Origin: Synechococcus sp. WH 5701
GTDB lineage: Bacteria; Cyanobacteriota; Cyanobacteriia; PCC-6307; Cyanobiaceae
Direction: 5' to 3'
Assembly (NCBI RefSeq): GCF_000153045.1
Contig: NZ_CH724159.1
Span: forward strand, 957,823-1,021,822
Length of the DNA: 64,000 nucleotides
Shown here: positions 8,207 through 15,450 of the stretch, piece by piece
Layout of the letters: every line of letters begins with the position of its first letter
Position numbering within the stretch: the first letter of the stretch is position 1
Made by a program: the position numbers and the translations under genes
Notes under the pieces: generated by a model
What the model was told of the DNA's origin: nothing
Databases searched by the model: none
What the model saw: only the letters and a program-made list of their open reading frames with translations

Positions 8207-8568
8207 TGCCAGACCACAGCAGCCCTCCAGCCAGAACGGCACCTGCCGGTCATGCATTCCTGAGCGGCGAACAGCTGGAAGATCTCCAGACCTTCCTCAA
8301 AGACTGGCTGCGCCACCAGGGACGCACGCAGGCCGACCTGCGACGGGCCCTGCGTGCTGAATCGATCCGGATGCCGGTTTTGCTCGATACCCTCCAGCAA
8401 CTCCATGCGCAGGGGGGGCTGAGCGCCCTGGCGGCCCGGCTCTGTGGCATCGAGGAGCTCTGGCAGCGGGACGAGGGGGAACCAGGCCATCCGAATGAGG
8501 CGGGAGAGATTTCCCAGAGTCAGTTGGATCTCCTGCTTGAGGAGATCCGACAGGACCAACGGATTTAG
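8206..8568 (+). CDS. Hypothetical small helical protein
   Basis: A 120-residue soluble protein I do not recognise. It is predicted mostly helical: GEQLEDLQTFLKDWLRHQG and a QADLRRALRAESIRMPVLLDTL segment could be a helix-turn-helix-like bundle, and the C-terminus is acidic (DLLLEEIRQDQR). No membrane segment or signal peptide. Translation is coupled to the DUF1232 gene through TGATG. It belongs to the small-gene run after the sigma factor. Confidence 0.65.
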   Translation: MPDHSSPPARTAPAGHAFLSGEQLEDLQTFLKDWLRHQGRTQADLRRALRAESIRMPVLLDTLQQLHAQGGLSALAARLCGIEELWQRDEGEPGHPNEAGEISQSQLDLLLEEIRQDQRI

Positions 8569-8583
8569 CCTCAGGAAGGCAGA

Positions 8584-8898
8584 GTGGCAGCAGCCACGAC
8601 GCTCTCCATGGCACCCATTTCCCCCAAGACCCTGACGAGCCCAGGGCAGATTCCACCGTCTGCCGCGCCACTGTTGATGGCGGTCCTTGCTCTGCTCGCT
8701 CTGGCCCCCTCAGTCCTGCGGGCCCAGAGCCTGCGCTACAACCTCGGCCCTGGCAGCAACGTGGGCGTACCCACTCAGGTGGAGCCGACCGATTGCGTCA
8801 CCGACCCCAAGGATGGGTCCGTCACGTGCAACACCAAGCTCAGGAACCCGCCTGGTGACACCCCAGCTCGACCCAAATTCGAGCCCTTCAATAATTGA
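8584..8898 (+). CDS. Hypothetical exported small protein
   Basis: A 104-residue protein with an N-terminal hydrophobic segment (about residues 30-46) ending in VLRAQS, a likely signal-peptidase site. The mature part is short and polar with two cysteines (TDCVTD, VTCNTK) that could form a disulfide. Start GTG 8584 follows AGGAAGG at 8573-8579; ATG 8608 is an alternative. It overlaps the PsiE-like gene by one base in a TGATG junction. No family recognised. Confidence 0.6.
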   Translation: MAAATTLSMAPISPKTLTSPGQIPPSAAPLLMAVLALLALAPSVLRAQSLRYNLGPGSNVGVPTQVEPTDCVTDPKDGSVTCNTKLRNPPGDTPARPKFEPFNN

Positions 8899-9389
8899 TG
8901 GCCAGATTCTCCGGCCTGTTCGACGACGAGGCGTTCCTGGCGCTTGTCGACCGTTTCGAGCGTCAACTGGCCAAGGCGCTCTCGATCCTCCTCTGCGTGG
9001 TGCTGGTCGCCGCCACCTCACAGCTGATTTTTCGGGTGTGGCAGGAGTTCTTCAACCCCAACACCGGCTGGCTGGGTAACGATCTGATCAAAATCCTCGG
9101 TGATGTCCTCACCGTTCTGATCGCCTTGGAGGTGCTGCAGAACGTCACCGCCTACCTGCGCCACCATGTGGTTCAGATTGAGCTGGTGCTGCTCACCGCC
9201 CTCACCGCCGTGGCCCGGAAGGTGATCGTGCTTCAGCCCGGTGCGGAGGACAAACCTCTGCTGCTGGTTGGACTGGGAATCACGGTGGTGAGCTTGTCGG
9301 CGGGCTACTGGCTGGTGCGCTCCTCCACCCTGATGGAGAAGGCGTCCAGAAGAGGGCGAGCCAAAGTGTTCCGGGAGCCGGATCAGTAG
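8898..9389 (+). CDS. PsiE-like membrane protein (phosphate-starvation-inducible E family)
   Basis: A 163-residue protein with four hydrophobic segments. The pattern ALEVLQNVTAYLRHHVVQIELVLLTALTAVARKVIVL contains the conserved membrane/basic motif of the PsiE family. The name comes from an E. coli gene induced by phosphate starvation; the activity is unknown. ATG 8898 is coupled to the preceding gene. The last 110 bases overlap the convergent Nif11-cupin gene, a long 3' overlap. Confidence 0.85.
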   Translation: MARFSGLFDDEAFLALVDRFERQLAKALSILLCVVLVAATSQLIFRVWQEFFNPNTGWLGNDLIKILGDVLTVLIALEVLQNVTAYLRHHVVQIELVLLTALTAVARKVIVLQPGAEDKPLLLVGLGITVVSLSAGYWLVRSSTLMEKASRRGRAKVFREPDQ

Positions 9390-9864
9390 CCACCACCCGG
9401 TGACGTCGACGGGGCGCGATCAGCAGGCTGTCGCCTGCGGCCATGTCCCGCGCTTCCGCTTCATCCTCGAAGCGCAACCTGGCGCTTCCGCGAAGCACCA
9501 GCACCCATTCGGTCTCCGGTTGGTCGTACCACCGGCCCATGGCGGTGCTGTGGGCACAGGAGTGAATCCGCTCCAGGCGCAGGACAGGGCTCTCCAGCAG
9601 CACATCCAGCCTTTCCTCCCCTGCCGCAGGACAGGGGCTGTCCAGCAGGTTGCCCGGTCCAGCACTCCTCCTTGCTCCAGGGACTGGTTCTCCCCAGCGC
9701 CTGCCGATCTCATAGCCCTGTGCCCTGGCCAGGGATACCACCTCGTGGTGGCTGGAGCAGGCCGCGAGGGCCTCCCGCAGCTCGGGACGCGTTTCGCTCT
9801 GGGCCACGAAGGCGTTGAGCTGGCGCACCTTCTCGAGAAAAGCCTGCAGCTGCTCCTCGGCCAT
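9280..9864 (-). CDS. Nif11-type N-terminal domain fused to a cupin domain
   Basis: A 194-residue protein. Residues 1-60 fit the Nif11 domain: MAEEQLQAFLEKVRQLNAFV start, HHEVVSLARAQGYEI and so on, as found in nitrogen-fixation-linked small proteins and in the leaders of cyanobacterial lanthipeptide precursors. Residues about 85-175 are a cupin barrel (YDQPETEWVLVLRGSARLRF, GDSLLIAPRRRHRV). There is no Gly-Gly cleavage site followed by a Cys-rich core, so it is not an ordinary peptide precursor. It follows the acetyltransferase gene by 10 bases. A Ser/Pro-rich tail overlaps the PsiE-like gene. Confidence 0.8.
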   Translation of the reverse strand: MAEEQLQAFLEKVRQLNAFVAQSETRPELREALAACSSHHEVVSLARAQGYEIGRRWGEPVPGARRSAGPGNLLDSPCPAAGEERLDVLLESPVLRLERIHSCAHSTAMGRWYDQPETEWVLVLRGSARLRFEDEAEARDMAAGDSLLIAPRRRHRVVATDPAPGTLWLALFWTPSPSGWRSAPASSPPTSSPP

Positions 9865-9874
9865 GGCAGGTCGC

Positions 9875-10354
9875 TCAGTCGAGCGTCAGATTCTTGACCA
9901 TACGGAAGCGGCGAAAGGGCACCGAGGCGATCGTGAGCTCCTCGATCCAGTCGACGCACCAGCCCTCCCGCTCGAACAAGGGGCGCGAAAGGAAGCTGGC
10001 TTCGGTGCAAAGCCGCCGGCTGCCGTAGCCCCGAGCGAGTGATTCGAGAGCCTGCAGCAGGGCTGTGCCCCGGCCCTGGCGGCTGGCCCGTCCGCGGCAG
10101 TAGAGCAGAGAGATGCGATCGGCTGGCTCCAGCACCGCGAAGGCCTCGATCACCGCGCCAGCGTCGGAGCAGCTGGCCAGACCCACTCCCTGCTCGAGGA
10201 TCGTCTCGAGGGGGGAGCTCTCGAGCACCACATCCGCCCAGGCCTTCACTTGCTCTGGTGTGTAGAGCACTGGGGCCTGGCTGAGCACAGCGTCGCGGTA
10301 TACCTCGCGCACCTCTTCGAGATCCTGGGGGGTGAGGGGTCGCAGGCTGTGCAT
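9875..10354 (-). CDS. GNAT-family N-acetyltransferase
   Basis: A 159-residue protein of the GNAT fold. LRPLTPQDLEEVREVYRDAV is the N-terminal strand-helix, and the acetyl-CoA-binding region is seen as RGRASRQGRGTALLQALE (Q/RxxGxG/A type). C-terminal FLSRPLFEREGW is the usual final helix and strand. The ATG at 10354 is preferred over an in-frame start 15 codons upstream, which would add a non-conserved stretch. It is the first gene of a two-gene unit with the Nif11-cupin protein, so the two may act together. Substrate unknown. Confidence 0.82.
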   Translation of the reverse strand: MHSLRPLTPQDLEEVREVYRDAVLSQAPVLYTPEQVKAWADVVLESSPLETILEQGVGLASCSDAGAVIEAFAVLEPADRISLLYCRGRASRQGRGTALLQALESLARGYGSRRLCTEASFLSRPLFEREGWCVDWIEELTIASVPFRRFRMVKNLTLD

Positions 10355-10519
10355 GGATCGCCCCTGGCTGGCTGCTGGGAGGGTATCGGGGCGGCTCAAC
10401 GATTTAAGACAACTTTGCTGTGGCCGTTGGGAATGGCCGAGTGCCGCGAGGCCTGCTGCATAGCGTGGACGCAGGTTCAGCGTTTGGCCGTGTCCACACG
10501 GCGAACGTCAGGGATCGCC

Positions 10520-10753
10520 ATGGCCGACTCACGAGCGCTCAGCATCGGTGAACTGGAAGCGGGCTTTTCGGCCTATTGCCAGGCCCTGCGCCGGCTTGTG
10601 GCCGACGGACGCAGCCTCGAGCGCATCGAGCGCACCCTCTGCTGGCACAACCTCAGTGCCTTGCACAGCTCGCTGCCCCAGCGTTACCGCTCACCTGAGG
10701 ATCTGTACCGCCGCTACCTGCGGGCCCTTGCGGCTGAGAAACCGTCAGACTGA
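10520..10753 (+). CDS. DUF3136 family small protein (copy 1)
   Basis: A 77-residue cytosolic protein. The pattern LSIGELEAGFSAYCQALRRL, then IERTLCWHNLSALHSSLPQRY and LYRRYLR matches the small cyanobacterial DUF3136 family. It is a clear paralogue of the protein at 18303-18542, sharing GELEAxxxxYCxAxxxL, the CWxxLxxLHxxLP motif and the closing YLxxLLR-type helix. Function unknown. ATG 10520 is the natural start; 25 bases separate it from the cytochrome gene. Confidence 0.78.
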   Translation: MADSRALSIGELEAGFSAYCQALRRLVADGRSLERIERTLCWHNLSALHSSLPQRYRSPEDLYRRYLRALAAEKPSD

Positions 10754-10778
10754 TGCTCCTGGCGTTAAGGGAGCCCGG

Positions 10779-11174
10779 ATGTCCTCGATGCAAGCCTCAT
10801 CCCCCGGCCCCCAGGCCTGGCGCCGGTGGCTGGGATTTCTGGCGTTGCTGGGCCTGCTGCTGCTGATCTGGTGGCCCCGGCCGGTGTGGGGTGAATCTCC
10901 AGCGGCTTCCGGAGAAAGCCTGTTCGCGAACCACTGTGCCGGTTGCCACATCAACGGCGGAAACATCCTGCGCCGCGGCAAGACCCTCAAGCTCAAGGCC
11001 TTGGAGCGCAATGGCATCACAGGCCCAGGCGCCATCGCAGCCATTGCCTCAGCCGGCCTGGGTCAGATGTCGGGGTATGGGGAGGTGCTGGGGCCAGGGG
11101 GGCCAGAGGCGGTGGCCGGCTGGGTGTGGCAGCAGGCGCTGGGGAACTGGTCTGCAGAGGCGAAACCCGTGTGA
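10779..11174 (+). CDS. Cytochrome c6-like protein
   Basis: A 131-residue c-type cytochrome. A signal sequence (about residues 14-38: WRRWLGFLALLGLLLLIWW) ends near VWGES, which sends it to the thylakoid lumen or periplasm. The heme-binding CAGCH is at residues 53-57, and GLGQMSGYG supplies the axial methionine. SGESLFANHCAGCHINGGN resembles cytochrome c6, an electron carrier between cytochrome b6f and photosystem I or oxidases. The sequence differs from canonical PetJ, so a c6-like low-abundance variant (c6B/c6C group) is likely. Confidence 0.87.
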   Translation: MSSMQASSPGPQAWRRWLGFLALLGLLLLIWWPRPVWGESPAASGESLFANHCAGCHINGGNILRRGKTLKLKALERNGITGPGAIAAIASAGLGQMSGYGEVLGPGGPEAVAGWVWQQALGNWSAEAKPV

Positions 11175-11353
11175 TGGAGGGGTGGACTGCGTGAGCGCCA
11201 CCTGTCCGTTCACCTCCGCCGCCCGCCAGATCTCGCGCTGGGTGAATGGAATGGCCGTGACCAGGCCCATGGGCTCGTTGACCGCCTGGCCTCCTGTGGA
11301 TGTGCCTTCATCGCCATCCCTGATCGCCCCACATCTGAGTTCCCCGCAGGGCT
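11175..11353. other. Intergenic region, no gene supported
   Basis: About 180 bases between the cytochrome gene and the convergent YciI-like gene. A minus-strand frame holds a stretch (FTQREIWRAAEVNGQVA) with a faint resemblance to high-light-inducible proteins, but it is not a full domain and has no good start. I see no terminator with a U-run. Confidence 0.3.
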
Positions 11354-11623
11354 TCAGAAGGCCTGAATCCAGGGGTAGACCTCCACACTGGTCCAGATCC
11401 CCTGCCGCCAGTAGACATCCCCTTTGACCAGGGCCTCCACCTGCTCCTGGCTCTCGGCTTCATAGAGACCGAACACCCTGGTGGTGCAGGCGGTGGGCCC
11501 GAGGGTGAGCAGTACTCCCTCCTCCTTTTGCCGCCGCAACCCGGCCAGATGCTCGTCCCGGAAGGGCCCGCGCCGCTCGAGCACGTCGGGGCTGTAGGTG
11601 CCCCAGAGGACGAATTTGGCCAT
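11354..11623 (-). CDS. YciI-like family protein
   Basis: An 89-residue protein of the YCII-related ferredoxin-like fold. Family marks are FVLWGTYSPDVLERRGPFRD, the conserved HL pair in DEHLAGLRRQKEEG and a late strand-helix-strand with GDVYWRQGIWTSVEVYPW. Enzymatic role in this group is undefined; relatives are linked to dehalogenation or metabolite dehydration. ATG 11623 is the only good start and is preceded by an 83-base non-coding region. Confidence 0.85.
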   Translation of the reverse strand: MAKFVLWGTYSPDVLERRGPFRDEHLAGLRRQKEEGVLLTLGPTACTTRVFGLYEAESQEQVEALVKGDVYWRQGIWTSVEVYPWIQAF

Positions 11624-11736
11624 CGGTTGCCCCTGTGGGAATGCTTCAGGTGAGGAAGGTTAAGGGTGTGCTGGACGGTTGATCTGCCGACCGGCGTGAC
11701 CCACACCTGGCAGCGACGATCAGCTCTCCTGAGCGC

Positions 11737-12123
11737 TCAGCCCTTGACGCCCCGGCCCAGGAGCAGGTCACGGGCGCCATTGACCAGTTGCATGGTGTCG
11801 TGTTGGCCGCCACGGTCGGGGTGGTGCTCGGCGGCAGCCAGCTTCCAGGCGCGGGTCACATCTGGGGCCGTGATGCGGCCGCAGCGGGGAAGGTGCAGCC
11901 GCTGGCGAGCCACGATGGCGTCGAGGTCGGGGTGCTTGCCGAGGGGCCCCCAGTCGGCCTTGCTCAGGGCTGGGTTGCGTTTCCTGCCGCCCTTGGCCTG
12001 GGTTTTGGCGCGGTCGCTGCTGGTTCGTGTGGCCTTGTTGGTCCCGAACCCTTTGCTCGGCTCCCGCTCAGCTGGCCTCGTGCGAGCCAGGGGCGAGACA
12101 GGCTTGAGCAGGGTCTGGGGCAT
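11737..12123 (-). CDS. J-domain (DnaJ-like) protein
   Basis: A 128-residue basic protein. The first 70 residues are low complexity (Lys, Arg, Ser, Pro). The C-terminal part holds a J-domain: ITAPDVTRAWKLAAAEHHPDRGG has helix II followed by the HPD triad, and MQLVNGARDLLL fits helix III. J-domains stimulate DnaK/Hsp70 ATPases; this one lacks the Gly/Phe and zinc regions of true DnaJ. TTG 12135 or GTG 12132 could start a few codons earlier; ATG 12123 is preferred. Confidence 0.75.
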   Translation of the reverse strand: MPQTLLKPVSPLARTRPAEREPSKGFGTNKATRTSSDRAKTQAKGGRKRNPALSKADWGPLGKHPDLDAIVARQRLHLPRCGRITAPDVTRAWKLAAAEHHPDRGGQHDTMQLVNGARDLLLGRGVKG

Positions 12124-12223
12124 CTCCGTCACCAATCGTGAGTCAAGCCTGATGCATCACGGACCACTGACCGAGTGGCCGGGGCGAACAACCCTGGACC
12201 AGGTGTTCATCCGCAAACAGTGA

Positions 12224-12260
12224 CTACAGAATAGCAACTGCTTGTCAAGCTACAGAAATA
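12224..12260. repeat. Direct repeat CTACAGAA, spaced 26 bp
   Basis: CTACAGAA occurs at 12224-12231 and again at 12250-12257, followed by TA and ATA. The start-to-start distance of 26 bases is about 2.5 helical turns. They lie in the AT-richer gap between the J-domain gene and the small gene at 12378, so a regulator site is possible. No known operator was matched. Confidence 0.3.
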
Positions 12261-12377
12261 CTCCGTTACGTTGCCTCAAGTCCCGGGTTCGCCCATGGCC
12301 GCCGTCACACTTCGGTTCAACAGCCTGCGGCCTTGAGGCACCGTGGCCCAGACAGTCCAGAGAACTTCCTGCTTCCC

Positions 12378-12563
12378 ATGACCCTCCACCAAGGCCAGAT
12401 GGTCCGGCTCACCAGCAGCCCTGACCACACCTATCAGGTGCTCAGCATCGACGCCGATTCCAGCACCTGCTGGGTGCGCCGCTGGCCCCTCTCACGCCAT
12501 GGCTCACCAGCCTTCGCGCTGGCACTCGATCAGCTTCAGCAGCTCGACACGGCCAGCGCCTGA
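12378..12563 (+). CDS. Small hypothetical protein with SH3-like barrel pattern
   Basis: A 61-residue protein. LHQGQMVRLTSSPDHTYQVLSID and STCWVRRWPLSRHGSPAFAL alternate in the way of a small SH3/KOW-like beta-barrel. I have no named family for it. The ATG at 12378 follows a run without a strong Shine-Dalgarno. It precedes a 38-residue ORF and feoA on the same strand. Confidence 0.6.
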   Translation: MTLHQGQMVRLTSSPDHTYQVLSIDADSSTCWVRRWPLSRHGSPAFALALDQLQQLDTASA

Positions 12564-12606
12564 GCGATCCACCCGTGCCTGACCTCCAATTCAAGGAGAC
12601 CCCGTT

Positions 12607-12723
12607 GTGATTCCCATCCGTTATCTGATCTGTTCCCGCCTCCTCGGCGGCACCACCCGCCTGCTCCTGCTGGGAGCGCTCACGGCCACCCTCGGCGAAC
12701 TTTTCGTGCACATCGCCCTCTGA
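12607..12723 (+). CDS. 38-residue membrane miniprotein upstream of feoA
   Basis: A short frame (GTG start, TGA at 12721) with AAGGAG about seven bases ahead of the start, one of the better ribosome-binding sites in the window. The product is one hydrophobic helix with a basic start (IPIRYLICSRLLGG, then LLLLGALTATLGELF). It lies between the small protein at 12378 and feoA, same strand, with 40 bases to the feoA start. Its length is below usual ORF cut-offs. I infer a possible small membrane peptide of the iron-uptake locus; homology is untested. Confidence 0.5.
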   Translation: MIPIRYLICSRLLGGTTRLLLLGALTATLGELFVHIAL

Positions 12724-12763
12724 TTGCCGCGCTGCTTAAGTGCAGGCAGCCCTGAACCAGGAC

Positions 12764-13021
12764 ATGAACCTGGCCGAAGCGCCTCTCGATCAGCCGCTCG
12801 AGCTGCTCAGCCTCCCCAGTCGTCCCAGCCTCGAGAGTCGCCTGCGCGCCATGGGGGTGAAGCCGGGCTGCCACCTGGTGGTGATGCGCCGGGGGCGCCC
12901 CGGAGGCATCCTGCACCTGCGCATGGGCCTGCTGGATTTCATGCTGCGCCGAGCGGACGCCGCCCAGATGGAGGCCCTGCCGCTCAGCCAAAACCGAGTC
13001 GAAGCCCTCCCTGATACGTGA
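12764..13021 (+). CDS. feoA: Ferrous iron transport protein A
   Basis: An 85-residue SH3-like protein: RLRAMGVKPGCHLVVMRRGRPGG is the FeoA core, and LRMGLLDFMLRR is the C-terminal strand-helix. FeoA assists the FeoB GTPase in Fe(II) uptake. A GTG at 12740 would add eight residues; the ATG at 12764 has AGGA close by. Unusually, feoB is on the opposite strand and the two genes converge with a 38-base overlap of their 3' ends, whereas feoA normally precedes feoB in one operon. Confidence 0.87.
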   Translation: MNLAEAPLDQPLELLSLPSRPSLESRLRAMGVKPGCHLVVMRRGRPGGILHLRMGLLDFMLRRADAAQMEALPLSQNRVEALPDT

Positions 13022-14792
13022 GGAAAGCCATCACCCAGGCCAGGCTGAACGACCACACCAGCGACAGCGCCACGAAGCGTCCGCTGCGACTTTCCCTCAG
13101 CTGCACCGCCACTGTTGAGAGGCAGGGTGTGTACAGCAGGGTGAACATCATGAAACTCAGGGCCTGCAGCGGCCGGATCGCACCCACCACCGCGCTGGCC
13201 AGCGCACTCTCGCGGGTGGCATAGATCACCGCCATGGCCCCCAGCAGGATTTCCTTGGCGATGAAGCCGAAGATCAGCGAGATGGTCAGCTCCGGGTTCA
13301 TGCCGATCGGCCCCAGCAGCGGCTGCACCAGCCGGCCGATCTGGCCCGCCAGTGACTGGCCGGAGAGGTGATCCACCCCCGGGGGGAGGTTGTTGAGCAG
13401 CCAGATGGCGATCACCCCCAGGATGATGAAGCGGCGGGTGGTGAAGAAGAACGTCACCATCTCGCGCCAGGCCCTGCTGAACACCGTGCCCAGGCTGGGA
13501 GCTCGGTAAGGGGGCAATTCCAGTACGAACCCCCCCTGGCTGGGGAACACCCGTTTGAACAGCAGGGCGGTGAGCACCGCTGCCGCGAAACTGACCACAT
13601 AGAAGCCGAAGATCACCGCCCCAGCTGCCCACCAGGGCCTGGGAAAGAAGGCGCCGGCCATGAAGACAAACACCGTGAGCCTGGCCTGGCAGAGCGAGAA
13701 TGGGATCATCAGCATCGCCAGCCAGCGCTGGGGCCTCTCGCGGATCACCCGGGTACCCATGATCGCTGGCACGTTGCAACCGAAGCCCATGATCTGCAGC
13801 ACAAAGCTGCGGCCATCGAGGCCCAGCCAGTGCATTACCCCATCCATCAGAAAGGCCGATCGGGCCAGATAACCCGAGTCTTCGATCAGGGCGATCATGA
13901 TGTAAAAGAGAAAGATGATCGGCATGAAGCTGATCACCGTGGTAGCCCCCATCCACAGCCCTTCGCTGAGCAGCTGGCTGAAAAAATCCGGCAGGGCCAG
14001 GCTCTGCAGGGCCGGTTGCAAAAGCTTGACCTCCACCGCGTCGAACAGGGTTCCCAGCCAAGACTGGATCGGTCCGCCCACGGCATAGATCAGCTGGAAC
14101 ACCGCCAGCATCACCACAAAGAAACTGAGCAGCCCCAGCAGTGGGTGCAACAGCAGCCGATCAAGGTGGTCGCGCTGGGGATCCGGATTGGGTTGGTCGT
14201 GGCCCTCGATGCAGCTCGCCACCAGCCGGGCCTGGTGCGCCTCCAGCTCCGCTTCAGGCACCAGCCGGGTGAGCGCGGGCTGCAGCTGCTCAAAGCCGTG
14301 GATGCGCTCCAGCAGCGTGTCGAGTCCCTCGCCCCGGCGGGCACTGATCACCAGCACCGGCAGCCCAAGATCGGCAGCCAGGCGCTGGTGGTCGATCCGC
14401 ACCCCGTATCGCTGGGCTTCATCGCCCATGTTCAGCGCCAGGATCAGGGGCAGGCCGGTGGCCTGCAGCTCCAGGGCCAGTCTCAGCTGGGTGTCGGCAT
14501 GGCTGGCATTGAGCACCACCACCGCCAGATCCGGGCGGGTGGCGCTGAGGAAGCGGCGCACGACAGCTTCATCCTCACTGCTGCCGCGCAGGTCATGGAT
14601 GCCGGGCAGATCGATCAGGTCGTAAGGGCGGCCGGCGGCATCGGCGGGCAGGGAACCCCGCAGCAGTTCCACCGTGAGCCCAGGCCAGTTGGCCACATGG
14701 GCGTGGCCGCCGGTGAGCTTGTTGTACAGCGTCGACTTGCCGGTGTTGGGCAGCCCCAGCAGGGCGACCTGCACTGCTGAGGCCGTGGTCAT
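12984..14792 (-). CDS. feoB: Ferrous iron transporter B (GTPase-coupled)
   Basis: A 602-residue membrane protein. The N-terminal GTPase domain has G1 LLGLPNTGKST, G3 DLPGIHDL and G4 NMGD, followed by a helical domain to about residue 215. The C-terminal half has the Gate regions (SFMPIIFLFYIMIALIEDSG, FGFIAKEILLGAM) and the essential cysteines (GFGCNVPAIMGTR, YTPCLSTVAV). It transports Fe(II) across the inner membrane. It is shorter than the about 770 residues of the enteric protein. The first codons overlap the DUF938 gene as ATGA. The stop lies within feoA on the other strand. Confidence 0.95.
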   Translation of the reverse strand: MTTASAVQVALLGLPNTGKSTLYNKLTGGHAHVANWPGLTVELLRGSLPADAAGRPYDLIDLPGIHDLRGSSEDEAVVRRFLSATRPDLAVVVLNASHADTQLRLALELQATGLPLILALNMGDEAQRYGVRIDHQRLAADLGLPVLVISARRGEGLDTLLERIHGFEQLQPALTRLVPEAELEAHQARLVASCIEGHDQPNPDPQRDHLDRLLLHPLLGLLSFFVVMLAVFQLIYAVGGPIQSWLGTLFDAVEVKLLQPALQSLALPDFFSQLLSEGLWMGATTVISFMPIIFLFYIMIALIEDSGYLARSAFLMDGVMHWLGLDGRSFVLQIMGFGCNVPAIMGTRVIRERPQRWLAMLMIPFSLCQARLTVFVFMAGAFFPRPWWAAGAVIFGFYVVSFAAAVLTALLFKRVFPSQGGFVLELPPYRAPSLGTVFSRAWREMVTFFFTTRRFIILGVIAIWLLNNLPPGVDHLSGQSLAGQIGRLVQPLLGPIGMNPELTISLIFGFIAKEILLGAMAVIYATRESALASAVVGAIRPLQALSFMMFTLLYTPCLSTVAVQLRESRSGRFVALSLVWSFSLAWVMAFLTYQGGLRLGFG

Positions 14793-15442
14793 GGCTGGGG
14801 TTCAGACCCCGCCGCCGCCATCCGGCGGAACACCAGCAGACGGTTATTGGCAGGCATCGGCAGATCGTCGATGGCCCGCAATCCGCAGCCAGCGGCCAGG
14901 GCGGTGAGCGCCTGGGCGTCGCGCACCCCCATGGCGGGATCGAGGCTGCGCAGGTGCTGATCGAAGGCGGCGTTGCTTGGGCTGGTGTGACGGCCGCCAT
15001 CGTGGAAGGGGCCGTAGAGCAGCAACAGCCCTGACCTCCGCAGCACCTGGGCGCTGCCCTCGAGCAACTTCGGCACGGCGCTCCAGGGCATGATGTGGAC
15101 CGTGTTGGCGCTGAACACCGCCTCAAAGGGGCCCGCGGGCCAGTGCGGCTGGAGCACGTCGAGTTCCACGGGTTCGAGCAGCCAGCCCAGTTGGCCGTTG
15201 GCCTGACCCTCCAGCTGGCAGCGGCGGTGCAGATCGCTCAGGTTGACGGCCCGGTCGCTGGGCTGCCATACCACCGGCAAATGGCGGCAGACATGAACGG
15301 CGTGCTGGCCTGTGCCGGAGCCCACTTCCAGCACCCGGTGGCCTTCCTCCAACCACTGGCGCAGGACCTCGAGGATCGCTTCCTTGTTGCGTTCGCAGGC
15401 CTCCGAATGGGGCAGGGAAACGTTCGAATCCTCAGGTGCCAT
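14789..15442 (-). CDS. DUF938 family SAM-dependent methyltransferase
   Basis: A 217-residue class I methyltransferase-like protein. The glycine-rich SAM motif is RVLEVGSGTGQHAVHVC (residues about 36-52), and the DUF938 signatures SEACERNKEAILEVL, ANTVHIMPW and YGPFHDGG are present. Substrate unknown. It is separated by 8 bases from trpA and coupled to feoB through ATGA, so it is part of the ndhL-to-feoB run. Confidence 0.88.
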   Translation of the reverse strand: MAPEDSNVSLPHSEACERNKEAILEVLRQWLEEGHRVLEVGSGTGQHAVHVCRHLPVVWQPSDRAVNLSDLHRRCQLEGQANGQLGWLLEPVELDVLQPHWPAGPFEAVFSANTVHIMPWSAVPKLLEGSAQVLRRSGLLLLYGPFHDGGRHTSPSNAAFDQHLRSLDPAMGVRDAQALTALAAGCGLRAIDDLPMPANNRLLVFRRMAAAGSEPQP

Positions 15443-15450
15443 GGCCGTCC

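Noticed and set aside
11175-11353. Stretch resembling a high-light-inducible protein
   Set aside because: Only a short weak match with no membrane helix or start codon in frame.
13368-14780. 470-residue Gln/His-rich plus-strand frame
   Set aside because: Shadow of feoB on the opposite strand; composition typical of antisense GC-rich coding DNA.
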